Source of the DNA: Moorena sp. SS36440bin_2
Lineage (GTDB): Bacteria > Cyanobacteriota > Cyanobacteriia > Cyanobacteriales > Coleofasciculaceae
Assembly (NCBI GenBank): GCA_011524395.1
Contig: WTKN01000297.1
Span: forward strand, 11,610 to 64,488
Reading direction: 5' to 3'
Length of the DNA: 52,879 nt
Shown here: in pieces, positions 43,338 to 50,530 of the stretch
Position numbering within the stretch: position 1 is the first letter of the stretch
How the letters are laid out: each line of letters starts with the position of its first letter
Program-made: the position numbers and the translations under genes
Notes under the pieces: generated by a model
Database searches by the model: none
Told to the model about the DNA's origin: nothing
What the model saw: only the letters and a program-made list of their open reading frames with translations

Positions 43338-44591
43338 ATGAACATTTTTAGCAAGCTAGAGTCAGAAGTCCGAAGCTACTGTCGATTGTTTCCAACAGTC
43401 TTTACCAAGGCAGTGGGAGATACCTTGATAGATGAGAGTGGGCGTACTTATATAGATTTTTTGGCAGGTGCTGGTGCCCTCAACTATGGACATAATAATC
43501 CCAAGCTCAAAAAGCGTCTTCTCGAATACATTGAGTCAGATGCCATCACCCACAGCCTCGATATGTTCACCTCTGCCAAGCAGCAGTTTCTAGAACGTTT
43601 CGAGGAAGTAATCTTAATACCGCGAGGACTAAATTATAAAGTTATGTTTACCGGTCCTACGGGAACCAATTCTGCGGAGGCTGCTTTGAAGCTAGCCCGT
43701 AAAGTGACTGGTCGAAAAACAGTCATTTGTTTTACCAAAGGCTACCACGGTCATACTTTAGGTGCCCTAGCTGTTACCCCTAATCCGACCTATCAAAAGG
43801 CTGCGGGCATTCCCCTCGGTAATTCCTTAACGGTTCCGTTCGAGGATAAAAATGGCACCAAAGACGACAGTCTTGATTACTTAGAAAAACTGGTTGATGA
43901 CCTGAGCCTAAATCAGGAAAAACCTGCAGCTGTTATCCTAGAAACCGTTCAATCTGAAGGCGGGATTAATGTTGCTAGTGTTCCTTGGCTTCAACGCCTT
44001 GCCCAGATCACTCAAGAGCGAGAAATTTTGCTAATTGTTGATGATATTAAAGTCGGGTGTGGTCGAACTGGCCCTTTCTTTAGCTTTGAGCGTGCAGGGT
44101 TAAAACCCGATCTAGTTTGTCTGGCTAAATCTTTAAGTGCCTATGGAAACCCGATGGCTGTGGTGCTAATTCGACCTGATTTAGACTGTTGGAAACCAGG
44201 GGAACACAGTGGTACTTTCCGAGGGAACAATCTAGGCTTTGTCACTGCCACAGCTGCTCTCGACGAGTACTGGGAGACGGATGCTTTTGAAAAGGAAATC
44301 GCGGACAAAGGTGAGGTAATGAAGAAGCGACTCAAAGACATGATCGCTCGTTATCCAGAAGTCGGCGGCGAACATCGAGGACTTGGTTTGATTCAAGGAA
44401 TCGCCTGTGAACAAAAGGGGCTGGCTAAAAAAGTTAGTAATGAAGCTTTCAAGCGGGGTTTAATCTTTGAACCCATGGGAGTGAACAAAGAAGTGATTAA
44501 TCTTCAGTCTACATTAACGATTGATTCCGACACTTTGACCCAAGGGCTAGATATTTTGGAGGAAAGCATTGGAGCTGCTCTTTCAAACTGA
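43338..44591 (+). CDS. EctB-like class III aminotransferase (divergent copy)
   Basis: 417 aa. It begins with the EctB-type signature 'FSKLESEVRSYCRLFPTVF', then 'GAGALNYGHNNPKLK', 'FTGPTGTNSAEAALKLARKVTG', PLP-ring Asp D236 in 'VDDIKVGCGRTG' and Schiff-base Lys K264 in 'CLAKSLSAYG', and 'GEHSGTFRGNN'. EctB makes L-2,4-diaminobutyrate from aspartate semialdehyde and glutamate. This copy departs from EctB: Q238 of the usual DDIQ is Lys and the 'PYDGY' motif is lost, so its substrate may differ. No ectA or ectC is nearby. Its end overlaps the convergent cyclase gene by 9 bp. Confidence 0.9.
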   Translation: MNIFSKLESEVRSYCRLFPTVFTKAVGDTLIDESGRTYIDFLAGAGALNYGHNNPKLKKRLLEYIESDAITHSLDMFTSAKQQFLERFEEVILIPRGLNYKVMFTGPTGTNSAEAALKLARKVTGRKTVICFTKGYHGHTLGALAVTPNPTYQKAAGIPLGNSLTVPFEDKNGTKDDSLDYLEKLVDDLSLNQEKPAAVILETVQSEGGINVASVPWLQRLAQITQEREILLIVDDIKVGCGRTGPFFSFERAGLKPDLVCLAKSLSAYGNPMAVVLIRPDLDCWKPGEHSGTFRGNNLGFVTATAALDEYWETDAFEKEIADKGEVMKKRLKDMIARYPEVGGEHRGLGLIQGIACEQKGLAKKVSNEAFKRGLIFEPMGVNKEVINLQSTLTIDSDTLTQGLDILEESIGAALSN

Positions 44592-45542
44592 GTTAGTCAA
44601 ACCGGCGACTTCTAAAATTTCTGCCAACACTTTGCCATGATATTCCCAGGGTAAAGTCTCAATTGTCAGAGCTTGCAATCCGGTATCTCCATCTATGGCT
44701 GCTCCCTCATTAACCAGAGTTGTCAAAATCTGTTTATCGGTCTCTAAGGTTAATCCCTCAGTTAACTTAGATTTTAAGTCCGGTCGGAGTAAAGCAAGAG
44801 CAGTGAGTAACCCCATTGCTCCCCAATTTGATACACCGCAAACGATCGGGTGATGGCAAGGAATATAACAGGCGATTCGTTCTCCATGCTTGATGGTTTT
44901 GGCAATTAGCTCTTGAGAGAGTGTTCCCATACCAAGTTCATTGCCCAAATCACCAATGCCGATGGAGATGATTTCACTGAGGGTAAATAGGAAATGTAAA
45001 GGAGCAGTATGAACAGTGATATCATCCCCATTTATATTTCGGACAGTACCATCGTAACTCGGGCCTGCTCTTTCAATGGAGATAACATGGGAAACTGGTG
45101 GTTCGGCACTTTTCCATAAATTCACAATAGAAGAAACGGAGGGATCTTCTGCACTCCTTGCATCGACAGGAACGACATCAAAAGGAATTTGAGCAGGTAT
45201 TCCTGCTGCCCGAGCAGCAACCTTGACAGCATTAAGGCATAAAGGATCGGTAACTAGACGGACAGGGATTCCAACTCTAAGTAATCCCGCTGCTAGGTGA
45301 GCGCAACCGATGGGGCCATCATTTTCCGCTGCCGGAGGAGTGCCGTGGGGAATAAAAAAGCCTGTAATAATAGCCACATGGGGGGATGGATGTTCCGCGA
45401 TGGAGCGAGCTGCACCAAGCAGCCCCCCCTTGGCAGCCTCCACAAGGGGCTCTATACCATTACCTATGTCCCTTCCACAGATTTTTTCAATTTTTTCTAT
45501 CCGGGTTTTGACTTCTGGAGAATTTCCAAATGCAGCAGTCAT
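44583..45542 (-). CDS. D-glutamate cyclase-like protein (DUF4392)
   Basis: 319 aa from the ATG at 45542. Family features: 'AIITGFFIPHGTPPAAENDGPIGCAHLAAGLLRVG', 'HVISIERAGPSYDGTVRNING', 'ISIGIGDLGNELGMGTL' and 'CHHPIVCGVSNWGAMGLLTALALL'. The family includes the mitochondrial enzyme that converts D-glutamate to 5-oxo-D-proline; bacterial members are mostly uncharacterised. A lactam-forming or ring-opening step on an acidic or diamino acid is a fair guess. It starts 6 bp after the stop of the EctB-like gene upstream, so the two are co-translated. Confidence 0.85.
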   Translation of the reverse strand: MTAAFGNSPEVKTRIEKIEKICGRDIGNGIEPLVEAAKGGLLGAARSIAEHPSPHVAIITGFFIPHGTPPAAENDGPIGCAHLAAGLLRVGIPVRLVTDPLCLNAVKVAARAAGIPAQIPFDVVPVDARSAEDPSVSSIVNLWKSAEPPVSHVISIERAGPSYDGTVRNINGDDITVHTAPLHFLFTLSEIISIGIGDLGNELGMGTLSQELIAKTIKHGERIACYIPCHHPIVCGVSNWGAMGLLTALALLRPDLKSKLTEGLTLETDKQILTTLVNEGAAIDGDTGLQALTIETLPWEYHGKVLAEILEVAGLTNSV

Positions 45543-45548
45543 AAGCAA

Positions 45549-46841
45549 TTAAACCGATGCTCCTAATTCAACTAACTTTTTAGAAACTGTCTCCTGAATG
45601 ACTTGGTTGACACTATTTTCGAGCAGGTCTAGCCCTTTCTCTAAGACTTCTTCAGAAATTGTTAAAGGCGGGAGACATCGAATCACCTGACCCTGTGCGC
45701 CAGCTGTTTCCATGATTAGCCCATTAGCAAAGGCTGTCCGGATGATTTTATTAGCTAGGTTGCCATCTTTGCAGTCTAAGCCCTGAATCATGCCCCTGCC
45801 TCTAACGGAAAAACCGGCCTCCCAGTTATTTTTTGCGATTTGTTCCAATCGGAGCTGAATTATAGTTCCTTTTTGTCTAACGGAGGCTGACAAACTGTTG
45901 TCTTGCCAATAGATTTCCAAGGCTGCTTTGGCGGTTACAAAGGCTAGGTTAGGTCCTCTGAAGGTGCCGCTATGTTGACCTGGTTTCCACTGGTCTAATT
46001 CTGGTTTGATCAGCACCAATGAGAAAGGAAGACCGAATCCACTCAAGGATTTGGAGATAGTAACAATGTCAGGGGAAATACCTACTTGTTCAAAGCTGAA
46101 AAAGGAACCCGTCCGTCCACATCCCACTTGGATGTCGTCTACAACTAAAAGCACATCATGTTTACGACAGACTTTTTCAAGCGATCGCAACCACTCAAAG
46201 CTGGCTACATTGACCCCACCCGCTCCCTGAATGGTTTCTACAATCACTGCTGCTGGAAGTGCTACCCCACTACCTCTGTCAGAAAGGACTTTGTCTAGGT
46301 ACTCTGTAGTATTAATATCCGAACCCAAGTACCCATCATAGGGTATAAAGGTTACGCCTGCGGTCGTGATTCCTGCAGCGTCTCGCTGGGAAATGTTGGC
46401 AGTTGTTGCTAAGGAACCTAGGGTTACGCCATGGTAGCCATTGGAAAAGGCAATGACCGTTTCCCGTCCGGTTATGTTGCGGGTCAGTTTTAGAGCTGCC
46501 TCCACAGCATTGGTTCCTGTTGGTCCAGGAAACTGAACTTTGTAATTTAATTGCCTGGGTTTAAGGATTATGGCTTCAAAAGCTTCGAGAAACTCCTCTT
46601 TCGCTACGGTTGCTAAATCGAGACCATGGACAATACCGTCGGACTCCAGATAACCCAGCAGTCGTTCTTTTAGTTGTGGATTGTTATGTCCGTAATTGAG
46701 CGTACCCACTCCACTGAGGAAGTCAATGTACTTAATACCTTCTTTATCTTCTAGAACAGCTCCTTGTGCTTTCTTAAACACCGTGGGAAATAAACGGCAG
46801 TAGCTTCGCACATTGGATTCCAATTGATTGAAGATTCTCAT
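45549..46841 (-). CDS. EctB-like aminotransferase (diaminobutyrate--2-oxoglutarate type)
   Basis: 430 aa, close to the typical EctB length. It retains all the hallmarks: 'LESNVRSYCRLFPTVF', 'LNYGHNNPQLK', 'VQFPGPTGTNAVEAALKL', 'FIPYDGYLGSDINTTEYL', 'ETIQGAGGVNVASFEWL', 'VDDIQVGCGRTGSFFSFE' (Q238) and K264 in 'TISKSLSGFG'. It is therefore the more conventional of the two copies and a good candidate for making 2,4-diaminobutyrate. An AGGA site lies 8 bases before the ATG. It is first or second in a minus-strand set with the D-glutamate-cyclase-like gene, and the HxE oxygenase gene lies upstream. Confidence 0.9.
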   Translation of the reverse strand: MRIFNQLESNVRSYCRLFPTVFKKAQGAVLEDKEGIKYIDFLSGVGTLNYGHNNPQLKERLLGYLESDGIVHGLDLATVAKEEFLEAFEAIILKPRQLNYKVQFPGPTGTNAVEAALKLTRNITGRETVIAFSNGYHGVTLGSLATTANISQRDAAGITTAGVTFIPYDGYLGSDINTTEYLDKVLSDRGSGVALPAAVIVETIQGAGGVNVASFEWLRSLEKVCRKHDVLLVVDDIQVGCGRTGSFFSFEQVGISPDIVTISKSLSGFGLPFSLVLIKPELDQWKPGQHSGTFRGPNLAFVTAKAALEIYWQDNSLSASVRQKGTIIQLRLEQIAKNNWEAGFSVRGRGMIQGLDCKDGNLANKIIRTAFANGLIMETAGAQGQVIRCLPPLTISEEVLEKGLDLLENSVNQVIQETVSKKLVELGASV

Positions 46842-47157
46842 TAGAATATCCTGATTAGTTTTCTAAGTGATGCTTTCCGCAAGCTACCTGAAAGTTTTGC
46901 TACTTATAGTACTACCCATTAAGGTGTTTGACATTGATAAAAGCTGAAAAGCTAATGCACGTCAACTTTTGCCTATTGCCTCTTGCCAATGCCATTGCGC
47001 GTAGCGCTATACCTTTTAAGTTGTGGCGATTCCTACTTACCCCCTCACCCATCATTCAACTCACCAAATCGTCGTGTAGGAATCACCAGGATCTCATGAG
47101 TCAGCTACATTAGCCAGCTACATGAGTCAGCTAACACTTAGGCAATAACGCTGACAG
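46842..47157. other. 316-bp intergenic region
   Basis: It holds a GCGCGTAGCGCTA repeat fragment (about 46997-47010) and the likely promoter of the EctB-like gene. The about 60-codon open frame on the plus strand has no family features and I do not call it. Confidence 0.55.
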
Positions 47158-47904
47158 TTAGCGTAAGAAGATGCGTTGTAGTTCTCGAGTGGGATCGCTA
47201 TAGGTGGTTCTTGCATGTGCTATACATTTGTTGTCCCAAAGCAACAATGAGTATTGCTCCATCCGAATAGCCATGTGATTTTCCTCGTAATACGCTAGAA
47301 GTCGCTCGGCAATTTCTCCCAAAAACGGCTCGGGAGTAAAGGGCTTTAGGTTCTCTGGATCGGGGCTGTAGTCACCGTATTTAATATAGTTACAAGAAAA
47401 GCGTAAAACAGGCTTCTTACCCTCAAATGAGAGGAGCGGATGAATTGCTCCCTGGGTGCGGTTGGCGTGGACTCCCCTCGTGGCACCAAAATGGTGTCGA
47501 GTCTCCATGAGTTTTTTCTTTTCTTCTTCCGTAAGAGTCTTCAGGAATCCTTCCACATAAGCCAATGTGGTCATCCCACCACCGCAATCAGCAGGCTTTT
47601 TGCACCAAAGCGCTAGATAGTTCGGTGGGTTTTGGTAATCGCTGGCTTCGGTATGAGGAAGCAAACGCCTTTCACCTCTGGCATCGGAAAATTTCATCAA
47701 TTCTGGTTCATATCTGACATAGAAGATCGGTTGCCCATATTGCAGGATTAACTCACCACCTGTGACCAATTTTGAAAATTCGATCCAGTCAAAATTGGGG
47801 TCTTCAGTTTCCACATAAATAAAGTGGTTTTGCTCCAGTAAGTTCTGATAATCAGTAATTGATTTATCAAATTTGGGCAAGTTAATTGCCTGATAAGTTA
47901 ACAT
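47158..47904 (-). CDS. TauD/clavaminate-synthase-like Fe(II)/2OG oxygenase with HxE motif
   Basis: 248 aa from the ATG at 47904, with an ideal GGAG site 5 bases upstream (a TTG one codon earlier is not needed). Iron ligands: H84-x-E86 in 'LLPHTEASDY' and H230 in 'NKCIAHARTTYSDP'; the 2OG-binding Arg is R244, 14 residues later. Glu instead of Asp in the triad is typical of clavaminate synthase-like enzymes such as the arginine and asparagine beta-hydroxylases, so a basic or polar amino acid substrate is favoured. It is read towards the EctB-like and cyclase genes, 316 bp upstream of them. Confidence 0.9.
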   Translation of the reverse strand: MLTYQAINLPKFDKSITDYQNLLEQNHFIYVETEDPNFDWIEFSKLVTGGELILQYGQPIFYVRYEPELMKFSDARGERRLLPHTEASDYQNPPNYLALWCKKPADCGGGMTTLAYVEGFLKTLTEEEKKKLMETRHHFGATRGVHANRTQGAIHPLLSFEGKKPVLRFSCNYIKYGDYSPDPENLKPFTPEPFLGEIAERLLAYYEENHMAIRMEQYSLLLWDNKCIAHARTTYSDPTRELQRIFLR

Positions 47905-48147
47905 CAAAACTCCTTTTTTTTATAAGGATGACCAAAATTAATTATAGGCGAAATAAATTAAATACTGGTTACTTGTTTACATTTTTTTAAAAAAACACAC
48001 ATAATAAAATATAAAAAAAATACTTATTAAGTAATTACAATGGATTCGTGATATATAAGGGTGTTTCTCAACCAGAGGTTTTGCCATTTATGTCACGGGG
48101 TACTTTCATCTGTTCAAAGTTTTCCTCTTAAGCTGCTGTGATTTTTT

Positions 48148-48200
48148 TTGATGCCGTCGCTCATGGGGGAAACCGCCTGTTCCCTTGCTGCATCGCTTAA
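48148..48200 (+). repeat. Dispersed repeat (TTGATGCCGTCGC ... TTGCTGCATCGCTTA), copy 3
   Basis: A compact 53-bp copy with outer stem GATGC/GCATC and inner GGGGGAAACCGCC. The same family is at 6638-6735 and, inverted, at 32831-32885. Confidence 0.8.
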
Positions 48201-48572
48201 ATTGCCTATTTTACAATTTAAAAAAAACTTCAAAACCCTCTCCCCATCTACTATCTACGCCAGCTAGCTAGTTAAGTGTCTAACAGTTTATTAAGGGGGC
48301 TCTAGTGACAGTTAAGCTTGAATAATTTAATAAAATCTTCTACATTCAGTATCTAAGAGACTTTTTGTTAAATAAAAGTTAAGGTGAGTTAAAATTAAAT
48401 AAAGCTTAAATTATTGCGTAGGGTGAGATAGGCGGCAAGTACTTTAAAAGCTCAGTTGTAGCGAGAGCTGTCCGCCTTAAACCACGCATATTCAGTCTTC
48501 AATATTTCTTAAGATTTACTTTATAAATAGTCTCTAAGTTTTAGAGCAATTCTTATTTGGGTGAGGTTTTTA

Positions 48573-48602
48573 GGGAGCTTCCGAGCTGGGAGCTTCCGAG
48601 CT
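48573..48602. repeat. Tandem 15-bp duplication
   Basis: Two exact copies of GGGAGCTTCCGAGCT. Confidence 0.8.
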
Positions 48603-48624
48603 GGTCAGAGGGAAGAGATAAAAA

Positions 48625-48674
48625 ATAGTGAATAATGGATAATTGCCTTTTGCTGATTACCCATTATTCACTAT
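48625..48674. repeat. Imperfect 19-bp inverted repeat near the mnmE 3' end
   Basis: ATAGTGAATAATGGATAAT pairs with 48656-48674 with one mismatch and a 12-base loop, 46 bp past the mnmE stop codon. Composition is like that of the 6751-6800 hairpin, so it is a repeat that may serve as a terminator. Confidence 0.6.
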
Positions 48675-48720
48675 CCATTACCAGCCCAGAAATAAGATAA
48701 GCAATCAAAAAAACTTGATC

Positions 48721-50100
48721 TTACTTTCCAATACAAAAACGGCTGAAAATTCGGTCAAGCACTGATTCGGTTACTTCCTCTCCTGTAATTTCTCCTAAGG
48801 CTTGAATTGCTCCACGCAAATCTATCGTCCAAAAATCTAAGGGTAACTCTTGGGCAATAGTTTCTTGCACTTGCTCAAGAGAGATTTTCGCCCGCGTCAA
48901 GGCAGCAGCTTGTCGTTGGTTAATGGCTAAATCTAAATCAGCGGCTTGCAGGTTGCCACGATTTACTGCATCAAGAATTGCCTTTTCCAGAGCATCAATC
49001 CCTTGATTGTAGGCAGCCGCTGTCTTCACTACCTGCTCTATAGTATTAGGATAGCATAGGGTAGATTCACTCTTATCACTGGCTAGGTCAGTTTTGTTAA
49101 TCACCAGAATTACGGGACGTTCTTGCACCTGTTCGTAAATTTCCTGGTCTCCTCCAGTCCAGCCAGTGGTTGCTTCAATCACCAGTAATACTAAGTCAGC
49201 CGCCATGGCTGCACTACGCGATCGCTCTACTCCAATCTTCTCCACTTGGTCAGCGGTTTCCCGAATTCCTGCTGTATCGAGTACCTGTACCGGGATTCCC
49301 CCAACAACTAACTGGGATTCTACTACATCTCTAGTGGTACCAGGAAGGTCAGTGACAATAGCGCGATCGCATCGACTCCAAGCATTCAATAAACTCGATT
49401 TTCCGACATTGGGTCGCCCCAGGATCACTACTTTTAAACCGGTGCGCAACAGTTCACCCTGATCCGCTGTGGCTAATAGTCGGGATACTTCTGTTAAGAT
49501 ATTGTTAAGTTGAGCTACAATTGCGCCTTGATCAAGGGGCGGTAAATCCTCCTCAAAATCAATTCGAGCCTCAATTTCTGCCAAAATATCCAGGCAAGTA
49601 GCTCTTGCTTCCCGAATGGGTGTGGCGAGCTTGCCCTGCAACCCAGCTAGGGCGGCTTGAACCGCTGCGGTCGAGCGAGACCCCACTAAGTCAGCAACAC
49701 TTTCTGCTTGAGTCAAATCCAAACGCCCATTCAAAAATGCCCGCAGGGTAAATTCTCCTGGCTGTGCTAATCTTGCTCCTTGTTCTAGGCACAATTGCAA
49801 CACTTTTTGTACAGGCATGATCCCACCGTGGCAATGGAACTCTACCACATCTTCACGAGTGTAGGAACGGGGAGCTTGCATAATCAGCAGCAATGCCTCA
49901 TCCACTAGCTGTTGGGTTTTGGGATGGCGCACATAGCCATAGAGAACCCGGTGACTCTCCCAAGCCTGACGCCCCGGTGCCTGAAAAACAGTACGGGCAA
50001 TTGCGATCGCATCCCTTCCTGAAAGTCGCACAATACCGATACTCCCTTGTTGGGGTACAACCGCTGTTGCGATCGCAGCAATGGTTTCACTATCGAACAT
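48721..50100 (-). CDS. mnmE: tRNA modification GTPase MnmE
   Basis: 459 aa, normal length. The N-terminal folate-binding domain includes '[14 protein letters not shown]'. In the central helical region, the G domain has G1 '[14 protein letters not shown]', G3 'DTAGIRET' and G4 'NKTD'; the C-terminal motif 'FCIGK' carries the essential Cys. With MnmG it forms the cmnm5 or nm5 group at C5 of U34 in tRNAs. Its functional partner MnmA is encoded 25 kb away in the same window. Upstream lies a strong hairpin (50175-50221). Confidence 0.98.
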   Translation of the reverse strand: MFDSETIAAIATAVVPQQGSIGIVRLSGRDAIAIARTVFQAPGRQAWESHRVLYGYVRHPKTQQLVDEALLLIMQAPRSYTREDVVEFHCHGGIMPVQKVLQLCLEQGARLAQPGEFTLRAFLNGRLDLTQAESVADLVGSRSTAAVQAALAGLQGKLATPIREARATCLDILAEIEARIDFEEDLPPLDQGAIVAQLNNILTEVSRLLATADQGELLRTGLKVVILGRPNVGKSSLLNAWSRCDRAIVTDLPGTTRDVVESQLVVGGIPVQVLDTAGIRETADQVEKIGVERSRSAAMAADLVLLVIEATTGWTGGDQEIYEQVQERPVILVINKTDLASDKSESTLCYPNTIEQVVKTAAAYNQGIDALEKAILDAVNRGNLQAADLDLAINQRQAAALTRAKISLEQVQETIAQELPLDFWTIDLRGAIQALGEITGEEVTESVLDRIFSRFCIGK

Positions 50101-50530
50101 CTCGGATCAAATTCGGTCAACTAATAATCATATCCCTTTTGGTGCTATAGGAGTCGGGAATCGGGAATCGGGAGCGGTGCCCTTGACCCGTGGCGAATTT
50201 AATTACGGGTCAAGGGCACCGTGATGATTTTTTAAAACGATAATATTTGCTAATTTTCTAATAATTAATCTCGAGTTGACATTATTTATTTAACGGTTAA
50301 ACTAGAAGCATTATCTTACCACATTTTATCTAAAGTATTTGTATTTATTTGATAAACAAAACTAGCATTTAGTTTAATTTACTAGTTAGTCAATGAAATT
50401 TATCAAGATAATAATAATTTTAACTATAGAATAAAAGATTCGATTAACTTTGTTAATTATCCAGCAATTTAAATTTAAAATTAAAACCGATTAAGATAAC
50501 CGAATAAAAAAGATTTTACCAATAAGCCAG
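50101..50530. other. 430-bp divergent intergenic region
   Basis: It lies between mnmE (-) and the large secreted protein (+). It contains a TCGGGAA tandem tract (about 50154-50172), an intact palindromic element (50175-50221) and then about 300 bp of very AT-rich DNA that probably carries the promoter of the secreted protein. No other gene is seen. Confidence 0.65.
50175..50221. repeat. GCGAATTTAATT hairpin element, intact copy 4
   Basis: Perfect 17-bp arms (CGGTGCCCTTGACCCGT and its complement) enclose the 13-base loop GGCGAATTTAATT. It is the best-preserved member of the family, and the plus strand has TTTTTT 8 bases after it. Confidence 0.9.

Larger units (their letters stand above)
47908..48720. 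other. 813-bp non-coding gap
   Basis: AT-rich, no gene seen. It contains the dispersed repeat at 48148-48200, a 15-bp tandem duplication (48573-48602) and an imperfect 19-bp inverted repeat (48625-48674). It separates the accessory island from mnmE. Confidence 0.7.

Noticed and set aside
42201..47904. An ectoine biosynthesis operon
   Set aside because: Two EctB-like genes are present but no EctA acetyltransferase, EctC synthase or EctD is found; the PhyH gene at 34721 lacks EctD motifs.
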